Origin: Megachile rotundata
Lineage: Eukaryota; Arthropoda; Insecta; Hymenoptera; Megachilidae
NCBI RefSeq assembly: GCF_050947335.1
Contig: NW_027473347.1
Location: 744,001-808,000, forward strand
Reading direction: 5' to 3'
Length of the DNA: 64,000 bases
A model generated the notes under the pieces. It saw only the letters and a list, made by a program, of their open reading frames with translations. It was not told the DNA's origin and searched no databases. Shown one piece after another: positions 14,145-30,990 of the stretch (positions are counted from its first letter, which is position 1; each line of letters begins with the position of its first letter). The translations under genes were made by a program, and so were the position numbers.

Positions 14145-17100
14145 CAATCGCAATGATACAATCACCAGCATACAATCACAATCATACAATCACAATAATA
14201 CAGTCACAGTCACACAATCACCATCATACAATCACAATCCTGCAATCGCAATCATGCAATAACAATCATGCTTTCGCAATCATACAATCACACTCATAAA
14301 ATCAGAATCATACAATCACAATCATACGATCACAATCATACAAAAACAATCATACCATCACGATCATACAATCGCAATCATACAACTACAATCTCAGAAT
14401 CACAAACTCACAATCACAATAATACAATCACACCCATAAAATAGCAATCATACATTTACAATCTCCCATACACAATCATAAAATCATAATAATACAGTCA
14501 CAATCATACAATCACAATCATTCAAATACAATCAAACAATCACAATCATACACTCACAACCATACAATCACACTCATACCGTCACAATCATACAATCACA
14601 ATCATACAATCACAGTCATACAATCACAATCATACAATCACAATGATACAACCACAAACATTCAAAAGCAGTCATTTAGTCACAATCATGCAATCGCAAT
14701 CATACAATCACAATCATACAATCACAATCATACAATCACAATCTTACAATCACAAACATACAATCACATTCATACAATCACAATCATACAATCACAATCA
14801 TGCAAGCACAATCATTCAATCACAGTCATACAATCACAATCATACAATCACAATCATTCAATCACAATCATACAATCGCAATCATATAAATACAATCGCC
14901 CAAAAACACTGATACAATCACAATCATACAATCACAATAATACAGTCACAATCATACAATCACAATCATAAAATCACAGTCATACAATCACAATGATACA
15001 TTCACAACAATACAATCGCAATCATACAATCCCAAGCATACAGTCGCAATCATACAATCACTATCATACAATCACAGTCATACTACCACAGTTATACAAT
15101 TACAATCATAGAATCGCAATTACAATCACAATCATACAATCACAACCATACAATCACAACCATACAATCACAATAATACAATCAGAAACATACAATCACA
15201 ATCATATAATAACAATCATACAATCGCAATCATATAAATACAATCTTCGAAAAACATTGATACAATCACAGTCATACAATCACAATCATACTATCACAAT
15301 CATACAATCACAGTCATACAATCACAATCATACATTCACAACAATACAATCACAATCATACAATCCCAATCATACAGTCGCAATCATACAATCACTATCA
15401 TACAATCACAGTCATACTATCACCGTCATACAATTGCAATCATACAATCACAATTACAATGACAATCATGCAATCACAATCATACAATCACAAACATACT
15501 GTCACAATCCTACAATCACAATCATACAATCACAATCATACAATGGCATTCATACAACAACAATCATACAATCACAATTACAATCACAATCATACAATCA
15601 CAACCATACAATCACAACCATACAAACACAATAATACAATCACAATAATACAATCACAAACATACAATCACAATCATACAATAACAATCATACAATCGCA
15701 ATCATATAAATACAATCTCACAAAAACATTGATACAATCTCAATCATACAATCACAATCATACAATCACAATCATACAGTCACAGTCATACAATCACAAC
15801 CATACATTCACAACAATACAATCACAATCATACAATCCCAGTCATACAGTCGCAATCATACAATCACTATCATACAATCACAGTCATACTACCACAGTCA
15901 TACAGTTACAATCATACAATCACAATTACAATCACAATCATGCAATCACAATCATACAATCACAAACATACTGTCACAATCCTACAATCACAATCATACA
16001 ATCACAATCATACAATCACAATCATACATTTGCATTCATACAATAACAATCATAAAATCGCAATCATACAATCGCACTCATACAATCACAATCATACAAT
16101 CACAATCATACAATCACAGTTATACAATCACAATCATACATTCACAACAATACAATCACAATCATACAATCCCAATCATACAGTCGCAATCATACAATCA
16201 CTATCATACAATCACAGTCATACTACCACAGTCATACAATTACAATCATACAATCACAATTACAATCACAATCATGCAATCACAATCATACAATCACAAA
16301 TATACTGTCACAATCCTGAAATCACAATCATACAATCACAATCATACAATGGCATTCATACAACAACAATCATACAATCACAATCATAAAATCGCAATCA
16401 TACAATCGCACGCATAGAATCACAATCATACAATCATAATCATACAATCACAATCATTCAATCACAATCATACAATCGCAATCATATAAATACAATCTCC
16501 CAAAAACACTGATACAAACACAATCATACAATCACAATAATACAATAACAATCATACTATCACAATCATACAATCACACTCATACGGTCACCATCATACA
16601 ATCACAATCATACAATCACAGTCATACAATCACAATCATACAATGACAATCATACAATCACCATCATACGAACACAATCCTGCAATCGCAATCATGGAAT
16701 AACAATCATGCTGTCGCAATCATAGAATCACACTCATACAATCAGAATCATACAATCACAGTCATACAATTACAATCATGCAATCACAATTATACAATCA
16801 CAATCATACAATCACAATCATACAATCACAATCATACAATCACAATCATACAATCACAATCATACAATCACAATCATACAATCACAATCATACAATCACA
16901 ATCAGACAAACACAATCATACAATCACAATCATACAATCACAATCATACAATCACAATCATACAAAAATAATCATACCATCACGATCATACAATCGCAAT
17001 CATACAGTTACAATCTCAGAATCACAAACTCACAATCACAATAATACAATCACAACCATAAAATAGCAATAATACATTTACAATCTCCCATAGACAATCA

Positions 17101-19669
17101 TACAATCGCAATCATACAGTCGCAATCATACAATCACTATCATACAATTACAATCATACAAGCATAATCCTGCAATCGCAATCATGCAATAAAAATCACA
17201 CTATCACAATCATCCAATCACAATCATACAATCACAATCATACAAACACAATCATACAATCACAATCATACAATCACAATCATACAATCACAATCGTACA
17301 ATCACAATCATACAATCACAATCATGCAATCGTAATCATACAATCATAATCATACAATCACAATCATACAATCACAATCATACAATGACAATCATACAAT
17401 CACCATCATACAAACACAATCCTGCAACCGCAATCATGGAATAACAATCATGCTATCGCAATCATAGAATCACACTCATACAATCAGAATCATACAATCG
17501 CAATCATACAATTACAATCATACAATCACAAGCATACAATCGCAATCATACAATCACAATCATACAATCACAATCATACAATCACAATCATACAATCACA
17601 ATCATACAAACACAATCATACAATCACAATCATACAACCACAATCATACATTCACAATCATACAATCACAATCATACAATCACAATAATACAGTCACAGT
17701 CACACAATCACCATCATACAATCACAATCCTGCAATCGCAATCATGCAATAACAATCATGCTTTCGCAATCATACAATCACACTCATAAAATCAGAATCA
17801 TACAATCACAATCATACAATCACAATCATACAAAAACAATCATACCATCACGATCATACAATCGCAATCATACAACTACAATCTCAGAATCACAAACTCA
17901 CAATCACAATAATACAATCACACCCATAAAATAGCAATCATACATTTACAATCTCCCATACACAATCATAAAATCATAATAATACAGTCACAATCATACA
18001 ATCACAATCATTCAAATACAATCAAACAATCACAATCATACACTCACAACCATACAATCACACTCATACCGTCACAATCATACAATCACAATCATACAAT
18101 CACAGTCATACAATCACAATCACACAATCACAATGATACAACCACAAACATTCAAAAGCAGTCATTTAGTCACAATCATGCAATCGCAATCATACAATCA
18201 CAATCATACAATCACAATCATACAATCACAATCTTACAATCACAAACATACAATCACATTCATACAATCACAATCATACAATCACAATCATGCAAGCACA
18301 ATCATTCAATCACAATCATGCAATCACAATCATACAATCACAATCATTCAATCACAATCATACAATCGCAATCATATAAATACAATCTCCCAAAAACATT
18401 GATACAATCACAGTCATACAATCACAATCATACTATCACAATCATACAATCACAGTCATACAATCACAATCATACATTCACAACAATACAATCACAATCA
18501 TACAATCCCAATCATACAGTCGCAATCATACAATCACTATCATACAATCACAGTCATACTACCACAGTCATACAATTGCAATCATACAATCACAATTACA
18601 ATGACAATCATGCAATCACAATCATTCAATCACGAACATACTGTCACAATCCTACAATCACAATCATACAATCACAATCATACAATGGCATTCATACAAC
18701 AACAATCATACAATCACAATTACAATCACAATCATACAATCACAACCATACAACCACAACCATACAATCACAATCATACATTCACAACAATACAATCACA
18801 ATCATACAATCCCAATCATAGGGTCGCAATCATACAATCACTATCATACAATCACAGTCATACTACCACAGTCATACAATTACAATCATACAATCACAAT
18901 TACAATCACAATCATGCAATCACAATCATACAATCACAAATATACTGTCACAATCCTACAATCACAATCATACAATCACAATCATACAATGGCATTCATA
19001 CAACAACAATCATACAATCACAATCATAAAATCGCAATCATACAATCGCACGCATAGAATCACAATCATACAATCATAATCATACAATCACAATCATTCA
19101 ATCACAATCATACAATCGCAATCATATAAATACAATCTCCCAAAAACACTGATACAAACACAATCATACAATCACAATAATACAATAACAATCATACTAT
19201 CACAATCATACAATCACACTCATACGGTCACCATCATACAATCACAATCATACAATCACAGTCATACAATCACAATCATACAATGACAATCATACAATCA
19301 CCATCATACAAACACAATCCTGCAATCGCAATCATGGAATAACAATCATGCTGTCGCAATCATAGAATCACACTCATACAATCAGAATCATACAATCACA
19401 GTCATACAATTACAATCATGCAATCACAATTATACAATCACAATCATACAATCACAATCATACAATCACAATCATACAATCACAATCATACAATCACAAT
19501 CATACAATCACAATCATACAATCACAATCATACAATCACAATCATACAATCACAATCATACAATCACAATCAGACAAACACAATCATACAATCACAATCA
19601 TACAATCACAATCATACAATCACAATCATACAATCACAATCATACAAAAATAATCATACCATCAAGATC
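14145..19669 (+). repeat. Left-domain copy B, distal mosaic
   Basis: A mosaic of left-type modules. About 14,143-14,985 repeats 1,701-2,570 (offset 12,442, then 12,414 after loss of two units near 14,335). About 15,157-16,080 repeats 5,859-6,780. About 16,120-16,905 recurs at 18,760-19,573 (offset 2,640, widening to 2,668). About 17,690-18,375 repeats 1,760-2,470 with its R block at 18,149. M1 blocks lie at 14,886, 15,234, 15,706, 16,486, 18,376 and 19,126. All pieces keep the same strand. There is no non-repeat sequence and no gene. Confidence 0.82.
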
Positions 19670-22600
19670 ATACAATCGCAATCATACAATCACAATCATA
19701 CAATCACAATCATACAGACACAATCACACAATCACAATCATACAATCACAATCATACAATCACAATCATAGAATCACAATCGTACAATCACAATCGTAGA
19801 ATCACAATCGTACAATCACAATCGTACAATCACAACCATGCAATCAGAATCATACAATCGCAATCATACCATCACAATCATACAATCACAATCACACAAT
19901 CACAATCATTCAATCACAATCATACAATCGCAATGATATAAATACAATCTCCCAAAAACATTGATACAATCACAATCATACAATCACAATAATACAGTCA
20001 CAATCGTACAATCACAATCATACAATCACAGTCATACTACCACAGTCATACAATTACAATCATACAATCACAATCTTACAGTCACAATCGTACAATCACA
20101 ATCATACAATCACAATCATAGAATCACAATCATACAATTACAATCATACAATCACAATCATACAATCACAATCATACAATCACAATCATACAATCACAAT
20201 CATACAATCACAATCATACAATCACAGTCATGCGACCACAATCATACAATCACAGTCATACAGTCACAATCATACAGTCACAATCATAAAATCACAATCA
20301 TACAATCACAATCATACAATCACACTCATACAGTCACAATCAAACAATCACAATCATAGAATCACAGTCGTACAATCACAATCGTACAATCACAATCGTA
20401 CAATCACAACCATGCAATCACAAGCATACCATCACAATCATACAATCACAATAATACAGTCAGAATCGTACAATCACAATCATACAATCACAGTCATACT
20501 ACCACAGTCATACAATTACAATCATTCAATCACAATCTTACAGTGACAATCGTACAATCACAATCATACAATCACAATCATACAATCACAATCATACAAC
20601 CACAATCATACAATCACAATCATACAATCACAATCATACAATCACAATCATACAATCACAATCATACAATCACAATCATACAATCACAATCATACAATCA
20701 CAATCATACAATCACAATCATACAATCACAATCATACAATCACAATCATACAATCACAATCATACAAAAATAATCATACCATCACGATCATACAATCGCA
20801 ATCATACAGTTACAATCTCAGAATCACAAACTCACAATCACAATAATACAATCACACCCATAAAACAGCAATCATACATTTACAATCTCCCATAGACAAT
20901 CATACAATCGCAATCATACAGTCGCAATCATACAATCACTATCATACAATTGCAATCATACAAGCATAATCCTGCAATCGCAATCATGCAATAACAATCG
21001 TACTATCACAATCATACAATCACAAGCATACAATCACAATCATACAAACACAATCATACAATCACAATCATACAATCACAATCATACAATCACAATCATA
21101 CAATCACAATCATAGAATCACAATCATACAATCGCAATGATATAAATACAATCTCCCAAAAACATTGATACAATCACAATCATACAGTCACAGTCATACA
21201 ATCACAACCATACATTCACAACAATACAATCACAATCATACAATCCCAGTCATACAGTCGCAATCATACAATCACTATCATACAATCACAGTCATACTAC
21301 CACAGTCATACAATTACAATCATACAATCACAATTACAATCACAATCATGCAATCACAATCATACAATCACAAACATACTGTCACAATCCTACAATCACA
21401 ATCATACAATCACAATCATACAATCACAATCATACATTTGCATTCATACAATAACAATCATAAAATCGCAATCATACAATCGCACTCATACAATCACAAT
21501 CATACAATCACAATCATACAATCACAATCATTCAATCACAATCATACAATCGCAATCATATAAATACAATCTCCCAAAAACACTGATACAATCACAATCA
21601 TACAATCACAATAATACAGTCACAATCATACAATCACAATCATACAATCACAGTCATACAATCACAATCATACATTCACAACAATACAATCACAATCATA
21701 CAATCCCAATTATACAGTCGCAATCATACAATCACTATCATACAATCACAGTCATACTACCACAGTCATACAATTACAATCATACAATCACAATTACAAT
21801 CACAATCATGCAATCACAATCATACAATCACAAATATACTGTCACAATCCTACAATCACAATCATACAATCACAATCATACAATGGCATTCATACAACAA
21901 CAATCATACAATCACAATCATAAAATCGCAATCATACAATCGCACGCATAGAATCACAATCATACAATCATAATCATACAATCACAATCATTCAATCACA
22001 ATCATACAATCGCAATCATATAAATACAATCTCCGAAAAACACTGATACAAACACAATCATACAATCACAATAATACAATAACAATCATACTATCACAAT
22101 CATACAATCACACTCATACGGTCACCATCATACAATCACAATCATACAATCACAGTCATACAATCACAATCATACAATGACAATCATACAATCACCATCA
22201 TACATACACAATCCTGCAATCGCAATCATGGAATAACAATCATGCTGTCGCAATCATAGAATCACACTCATACAATCAGAATCATACAATCACAGTCATA
22301 CAATTACAATCATGCAATCACAATTATACAATCACAATCATACAATCACAATCATACAATCACAATCATACAATCACAATCATACAATCACAACCATACA
22401 ATCACAATAATACAATCAGAAACATACAATCACAATCATACAATAACAATCATACAATCGCAATCATATAAATACAATCTCCGAAAAACATTGATACAAT
22501 CACAGTCATACAATCACAATCATACTATCACAATCATACAATCACAGTCATACAATCACAATCATACATTCACAACAATACAATCACAATCATACAATCC

Positions 22601-25440
22601 CAATCATACAGTCGCAATCATACAATCACTATCATACAATCACAGTCATACTACCACAGTCATACAATTGCAATCATACAATCACAATTACGCTGACAAT
22701 CATGCAATCACAATCATACAATCACAATCATACAATCACAATAATACACTCACAATCATACAATCACAATCATACATTCACAACAATACAATCACCATCA
22801 TACAATCGCAATCATACAGTCGCAATCATACAATCACCATCATAAAATCACAGTCATACTACCACAGTCATACAATTACAATCATACAATCACAATCTTA
22901 CAATCACAAACATACAATCACATTCATACAATCACAATCATACAATCACAATCATACAATCACAATAATACAGCCACAGTCATACAATCACAATCATACA
23001 ATCACAATTATACAATCACGATCATACAACCGCAATCATACAATCACAACCATACAATCACAATAATACAATCACAAACATACAATCACAATCATACAAT
23101 CACAATCATACAAAAATAATCATACCATCACGATCATACAATCGCAATCATACAGTTACAATCTCAGAATCACAAACTCACAATCACAATAATACAATCA
23201 CACCCATAAAACAGCAATCATACATTTACAATCTCCCATAGACAATCATACAATCGCAATCATACATTCGCAATCATACAATCACTATCATACAATTGCA
23301 ATCATACAAGCATAATCCTGCAATCGCAATCATGCAATAACAATCGTACTATCACAATCATACAATCACAATCATACAATCACAATCATACAAACACAAT
23401 CATACAATCACAATCATACAATCACAATCATACAATCACAATCATACAATCACAATCATACAGACACAATCACACAATCACAATCATACAATCACAATCA
23501 TACAATCACAATCATAGAATCACAATCGTACAATCACAATCGTAGAATCACAATCGTACAATCACAATCGTACAATCACAACCATGCAATTACAATCATA
23601 CAATCGCAATCATACCATCACAATCATACAATCACAATCACACAATCACAATCATTCAATCACAATCATACAATCGCAATGATATAAATACAATCTCCCA
23701 AAAACATTGATACAATCACAATCATACAATCACAATAATACAGTCACAATCGTACAATCACAATCATACAATCACAGTCATACTACCACAGTCATACAAT
23801 TACAATCATACAATCACAATCTTACAGTCACAATCGTACAATCACAATCATACAATCACAATCATACAATCACAATCATACAATTACAATCATACAATCA
23901 CAATCATACAATCACAATCATACAATCACAATCATACAATCACAATCATACAATCACAATCATACAATCACAATCATACAATCACAATCATACAATCACA
24001 GTCATGCGACCACAATCATACAATCACAGTCATACAGTCACAATCATACAGTCACAATCATAAAATCACAATCATACAATCAAAATCATACAATCACACT
24101 CATACAGTCACAATCACACAATCACAATCATAGAATCACAGTCGTACAATCACAATCGTACAATCACAATCGTACAATCACAGCCATGCAATCACAATCA
24201 TACCATCACAATCATACAATCACAATAATACAGTCAGAATCGTGCAATCACAATCATACAATCACAGTCATACTACCACAGTCATACAATTACAATCATT
24301 CAATCACAATCTTACAGTGACAATCGTACAATCACAATCATACAATCACAATCATACAATCACAATCATACAACCACAATCATACAATCACAATCATACA
24401 ATCACAATCATACAATCACAGTCATACAATCACAATCATACAATCACAATCATACAATCACAATCATACAATCACAATCATACAAAAACAATCATACCAT
24501 CACGATCATACAATCGCAATCATACAACTACAATCTCAGAATCACAAACTCACAATCACAATAATACAATCACACCCATAAAATAGCAATCATACATTTA
24601 CAATCTCCCATACACAATCATAAAATCATAATAATACAGTCACAATCATACAATCACAATCATTCAAATACAATCAAACAATCACAATCATACACTCACA
24701 ACCATACAATCACACTCATACCGTCACAATCATACAATCACAATCATACAATCACAGTCATACAATCACAATCATACAATCACAATGATACAACCACAAA
24801 CATACAATCACAATCATACAATAACAATCATACAATCGCAATCATATAAATACAATCTCACAAAAACATTGATACAATCGCAATCATACAATCACAATCG
24901 TACAATCACAATCATACAGTCACAGTCATACAATCACAATCATACATTCACAACAATACAATCACAATCATACAATCCCAGTCATACAGTCGCAATCATA
25001 CAATCACTATCATACAATCACAGTCATACTACCACAGTCATACAATTACAATCATACAATCACAATTACAAACACAATCATGCAATCACAATCATACAAT
25101 CACAAACATTCTGTCACAATCCTACAATCACAATCATACAATCACAATCATACATTTGCATTCATACAATAACAATCATGAAATCGCAATCATACAATCG
25201 CACTCATACAATCACAATCATACAATCACAATCATACAATCACAATCATTCAATCACAATCATACAATCGCAATCATATAAATACAATCTCCCAAAAACA
25301 CTGATACAAACACAATCATACAATCACAATAATACAATAACAATCATACTATCACAATCATACAATCACACTCATACGGTCACCATCATACAATCACAAT
25401 CATACAATCACAGTCATACAATCACAATCATACAATCACA
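19670..25440 (+). repeat. Left-domain copy C, mosaic third copy
   Basis: It opens like copies A and B: about 19,670-20,580 matches 8,852-9,762 at offset 10,818 with P at 19,966. It then follows a different order: a regular run, an M2-containing piece like 3,620-3,920 (offset 17,146), 21,185 to about 22,391 copied from 6,479-7,685 (exact 14,706), about 22,391-22,690 like 5,859-6,158 (16,532), an S-like piece near 22,740-23,120, another P at 23,712, M2 at 24,530, and about 24,798-25,250 like 6,360-6,810. A private change gives TTACGCTGAC near 22,688. The outer period is therefore not fixed in this domain (9,084, then about 10,818). Confidence 0.8.
20610..20763 (+). repeat. Perfect run of 11 consensus units
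   Basis: Eleven consecutive ACAATCACAATCAT units without a change (154 bp), between ACAACCACAATCAT and the M2 leader ACAAAAATAATCAT. It is one of the longest pure runs in the window, together with 47,246-47,399 and 62,591-62,744. Pure runs suggest recent local amplification by slippage or unequal exchange. Confidence 0.9.
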
Positions 25441-25998
25441 ATAATACAATCACAAACATTCAAAAGCATTCATTCAATCACAATCATACAATCGCAATCA
25501 TTCAATCACTATCATACAATCACAGTCATATAATCACGATCATACAATCACAATCATTCAATCACAATCATACAATCGCAATCATATGAATACAATCTCC
25601 CAAAAACATTGACACAATCACAATCATACAATCACAATCATACAATCACAATCATACAAGCACAATCATACAATCACAATCATACAATCGCGATCATACA
25701 ATCGCAATCATACAATTACAACCATACAATCACAACCATACAATCACAATAATACAATCACAAACATACAATCACAATCATACAATAACAATCATACAAT
25801 CGCAATCATATAAATACAATCTCCAAAAAACATTGATACAATCACAATCATACAATCTCAATCATACAATCACACTCTTATAGTCACAATCATACAATCA
25901 CACTCATACAATCACAATCATACAATCACAATCATACAATCACAATCATACAATCACAATCATACAATCACAATCATACAATCACAATCATACAATCA

Positions 25999-26960
25999 CA
26001 AACATACAATCGCAATCATACAATCACTGTCATCCGATCACAACCATACAATTACAATCTCAGAATAACAATCACACAATCACGATTATACAATCACAAT
26101 CCTACAATCACAATCATACAATCACAATCATACAATCACAATCATACAATCACAATCATACAATCACAATCATACTATCACAATCATACAATCACAATCA
26201 TACAATCACAATCATACAATCACAAGCATACTGTCACAGTCCTACAATCCCAATCATACAATCACAATCATACAATCACAAGCATACTGTCACAGTCCTA
26301 CAATCCCAATCATACAATCACAATCATAAAATCGCAATCATACAATCACTGTCATCCGATCACAACCATACAATTACAATCTCAGAATAACAATCACACA
26401 ATCACGATTATACAATCACAATCCTACAATCACAATCTTACAATCACAATCATACAATCACAATCATACAATCACAATCATACGATCACAATCATACAAT
26501 CACAATCATTCAATCACAATCATACAATCGCAATCATATAAATACAATCTCCCAAAAACACTGATACAATCACAATCATACACACAATAATACAGTCACA
26601 ATCATACAATCACAATCATACAATCACAATCATACAATCACAATCATTCAATCACAATCATACAATCGCAATCATATAAATACAATCTCCCAAAAACACT
26701 CATACAATCACAATCATACAATCACAATAATAGAGTCACAATCATACAATCACAATCATACAATCACAGTCATACAATCACAATCATACATTCACAACAA
26801 TACAATCACAATCATACAATCACAATCATACAAACACAATCATACAATCACAATCATACAATCACAAACATACAATCGCAATCATACAATCACTGTCATC
26901 CGATCACAACCATACAATTACAATCTCAGAATAACAATCACACAATCACGATTATACAAT
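25999..26960 (+). repeat. Three-copy CATCCGATC module
   Basis: A module with ACTGTCATCCGATC, CAACCATACAATTAC and an M2-like ACAATCTCAGAATAAC occurs with CATCCGATC at 26,031, 26,353 and 26,897. I saw it nowhere else in the window. Spacing is 322 bp (23 units) and 544 bp. The latter is 39 units less the 2-bp deletion near 26,580, where ATACACACAATAAT replaces the usual ATACAATCACAATAAT. Between the first two copies the 56-bp (four-unit) stretch with AGCATACTGTCACAG is itself doubled. Confidence 0.85.
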
Positions 26961-27021
26961 CACAATCCTACAACCACAATCATACATTCACAATCATACA
27001 ATCACAATCATACAATCACAA

Positions 27022-28248
27022 TCATACAATCACAATCATACAATCACAATAATACACTCACAATCATACAATCACAATCATACATTCACAACAATACAAT
27101 CACCATCATACAATCGCAATCATACAGTCGCAATCATACAATCACTATCATAAAATCACAGTCATACTACCACAGTCATACAATTACAATCATACAATCA
27201 CAATCTTACAATCACAAACATACAATCACATTCATACAATCACAATCATACAATCACAATCATGCAATCACAATCATTCAAGCACAATCATACAATCGCA
27301 ATCAAACAAAAACAATCATACAATCATAATCATACAATCACCATCATACAATCACAATCATACAATCACAATAATACAGCCACAGTCATACAATCACAAT
27401 CATACAATCACAATTATACAATCACGATCATACAACCGCAATCATACAATCACAACCATACAATCACAATAATACAATCACAAACATACAATCACAATCA
27501 TACAATCACAATCATACAAAAATAATCATACCATCACGATCATACAATCGCAATCATACAGTTACAATCTCAGAATCACAAACTCACAATCACAATAATA
27601 CAATCACACCCATAAAACAGCAATCATACATTTACAATCTCCCATAGACAATCATACAATCGCAATCATACAGTCGCAATCATACAATCACTATCATACA
27701 ATTGCAATCATACAAGCATAATCCTGCAATCGCAATCATACAATCACAATCATACAATCACAATCATACAATCACAATAATACACTCACAATCATACAAT
27801 CACAATCATACATTCACAACAATACAATCACCATCATACAATCGCAATCATACAGTCGCAATCATACAATCACCATCATAAAATCACAGTCATACTACCA
27901 CAGTCATACAATTACAATCATACAATCACAATCTTACAATCACAAACATACAATCACATTCATACAATCACAATCATACAATCACAATCATGCAATCACA
28001 ATCATTCAAGCACAATCATACAATCGCAATCAAACAAAAACAATCATAATCATACAATCACCATCATACAATCACAATCATACAATCACAATAATACAGC
28101 CACAGTCATACAATCACAATCATACAATCACAATTATACAATCACGATCATACAACCGCAATCATACAATCACAACCATACAATCACAATAATACAATCA
28201 CAAACATACAATCACAATCATACAATCACAATCATACAAAAATAATCA
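27022..28248 (+). repeat. 728-bp tandem duplication of a left-type S segment
   Basis: About 27,022-27,527 is repeated at about 27,750-28,248. The offset is 728 bp (52 units) up to about 28,040 and 720 bp afterwards, because the second copy lost 8 bp in the ATAATCAT part of S. Both copies keep the left-type TCAAGCAC. The first matches 3,124-3,629 in copy A (S offset 23,898). Past 28,248 the second copy switches to a TCATTCAATC and M1 sequence like 26,641-26,810. Confidence 0.83.
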
Positions 28249-29540
28249 TTCAATCACAATCATACAATCGCAATCATATAAATACAATCTCCCAAAAACA
28301 CTCATACAATCACAATCATACAATCACAATAATAGAGTCACAATCATACAATCACAATCATACAATCACAGTCATACAATCACAATCATACATTCACAAC
28401 AATACAATCACAATCATACAATCCCAATCATACAGTCGCAATCATACAATAACTATCATACAATCACAGTCATACTACCACAGTCATACAATTACAATCA
28501 TACAATCACAATTACAATCACAATCATACAATCACAACCATACAATCACAACCTTACAATCACAATAATACAATCACAAACATACAATCACAATCAGACA
28601 ATAACAATCATACAATCGCAATCATATAAATACAATCTCCCAAAAACATTGATACAATCACAATCATACAGTCACAATCATACTATCACAATCATACAAT
28701 CACAGTCATACAATCACAATCACACATTCACAACAATACAATCACAATCATACAATCCCAATCATACAGTCGCAATCATACAATCACTATCATACAATCA
28801 CAGTCATACTACCACAGTCATGCAATTGCAATCATACAATCATAATTACAATCACAATCATGCAATCACAATCATACAATCACAAACATACTGTCACAAT
28901 CCTACAATCACAATGATACAATCACAATCATACAATGGCATTCATACAACAACAATCATACAATCACAATTACAATCACAATCATACAATCACAACCATA
29001 CAATCACAACCATACAATCACAATAATACAATCACAAACATGCAATCACAATCATACAATAACAATCATACAATCGCAATAATATAAATACAACCTCCCA
29101 AAAACATTGATGCAATCACAATCACACAATCTCAGTCATACAATCACAATCATACATTCACAACAATACAATCACAATCATACAATCCCAATTATACAGT
29201 CGCAATCATACAATCACTATCATACAATCACAGTCATACTACCACAGTCATACAATTACAATCATACAATCACAATTACAATCACAATCATGCAATCACA
29301 ATCATACAATCACAAACATACTGTCACAATCCTACAATCACAATCATACAACCACAATCATACAATGGCATTCATACAACAACAATCATACGATCGCAAT
29401 CTTACAATCGCACGCATACAATCACAATCATACAATCACAATCATACAATCACAATCATTCAATCACTATCATACAATCACAATCATACAATCACAGTCA
29501 TACAATCACAATCATACAATCACAATAATACAATCACAAA

Positions 29541-29697
29541 CATTCAAAAGCAGTCATTCAATCACAATCATACAATCGCAATCATTCAATCACTATCATA
29601 CAATCACAGTCATATAATCACGATCATACAATCACAATCATTCAATCACAATCATACAATCGCAATCATATGAATACAATCTCCCAAAAACATTGAT
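29541..29697 (+). repeat. V module (exemplar of five) with ATATGAATAC M1 variant
   Basis: It runs from CATTCAAAAGCAG through TCATTCAATC units, an ATCACGATC unit and a variant M1 reading ATATGAATAC instead of ATATAAATAC, ending in the CATTGAT tail. Copies start near 25,457, 29,541, 31,021, 49,929 and 58,072. The variant M1 occurs only in this module, so the five copies share one ancestor after that base change. The 31,021 copy has CAATCAAAAG; the 49,929 and 58,072 copies share TCTTACAATCGC. Confidence 0.87.
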
Positions 29698-30281
29698 ACA
29701 ATCACAATCATACAATCACAATCATACAAGCACAATCATACAATCACAATCATACAATCACAATCATACAATCACAAGCATACTGTCACAGTCCTACAAT
29801 CACAATCATACAATGACAATCATACAATCACAATCATTCAATCGCAGTCATACGGTCACAACCGTACAATTACAATCTCAGAATCACAATCACACAATCA
29901 CGATCATACAATCACAATCCTACAATCACAATCATACAATCACAACCATGCAATCACAATCATACAATCACAATCATACAATCACAATCATACAATGGCA
30001 TTCATACAACAACAATCATACAATCACAATAATATAATCACAATAATACAATCACAATAATACAATCACAATAATACAGCCACAATAATAAAATCACAAT
30101 CATACAATCGCAGTCATTCAATCACAGTCATACAATCACAATCATACATTCACAACAATACAATCACAATCATACAATCGCAATCATACAGTCGCAATAA
30201 TACAATCACTATCATACAATCACAGTCATACTACCACAGTCATACAATTACAATCATACAATCACAATTACAATCACAATC

Positions 30282-30460
30282 ATGCAATCACAATCATACA
30301 ATCGCAATCATACAATTGCAATCATACAAGCACAATCATACATTCACAACAATATAATCACAATCATTCAAACGCAATCATACAGTCGCAATCATTCAAT
30401 CACTATCATACAATCACAGTCATATAATCACAATCATACAATCACAATCATACAATTACA
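30282..30460 (+). repeat. Y module (exemplar of five), ACAATATAATCAC block
   Basis: It holds ACAAGCACAATCAT, ACATTCACAACAAT, ATAATCACAATCAT, TCAAACGCAATCAT, ACAGTCGCAATCAT and TCAATCACTATCAT in order. Other copies start near 32,250, 49,215, 57,353 and 59,579. All but the first are embedded in longer duplications of the right domain, so 30,282 marks the left limit of that family. Confidence 0.82.
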
Positions 30461-30990
30461 ATCATACAATCACAATAATACAATGACAAACATACAATCA
30501 CAATCATACAATCACAACCATACAATCACAACCATACAATCACAATAATACAATCACAAACATACAATCACAATCATACAATAACAATCATACAATCGCA
30601 ATCATATAAATACAATCTCCCAAAAACATTGATACAATCACAATCATACAATCAGAATCATACTATCACAATCATACAATCACAGTCATACAATCACACT
30701 CATACATTCTCAACAATACAACCGCAATCATACAATCCCAATCATACAGTCGCAATCATACAATCACTATCATACAATCACAGTCATACTACCACCGTCA
30801 TACAATTACAATCATACAATCACAATTACAATCACAATCATACCATCACAACCATACAATCACAACCATACAATCACAACCATACAATCACAATAATACA
30901 ATAACAATCATACTATCACAATCATACAATCACACACTTACGGTCACAATCACACAATCACAATCATACAATCACAGTCATACAATCACA

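Larger units (their letters stand above)
25441..30990 (+). repeat. Middle patchwork region between the two domains
   Basis: This stretch fits neither domain's module order. It holds three copies of a module with CATCCGATC (26,031, 26,353, 26,897), a 56-bp tandem pair near 26,224 and 26,280, two tandem left-type S segments (about 27,022-27,527 and 27,750-28,248), a repeat of 26,641-26,810 at 28,243-28,412, V modules at 25,457 and 29,541, and the first Y module at about 30,282. M1 blocks continue at 25,810, 26,538, 26,676, 28,278, 28,626, 29,084 and 30,606. No P module occurs. Two odd-length deletions lie here, near 26,580 (2 bp) and 28,048 (8 bp). No gene. Confidence 0.8.
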
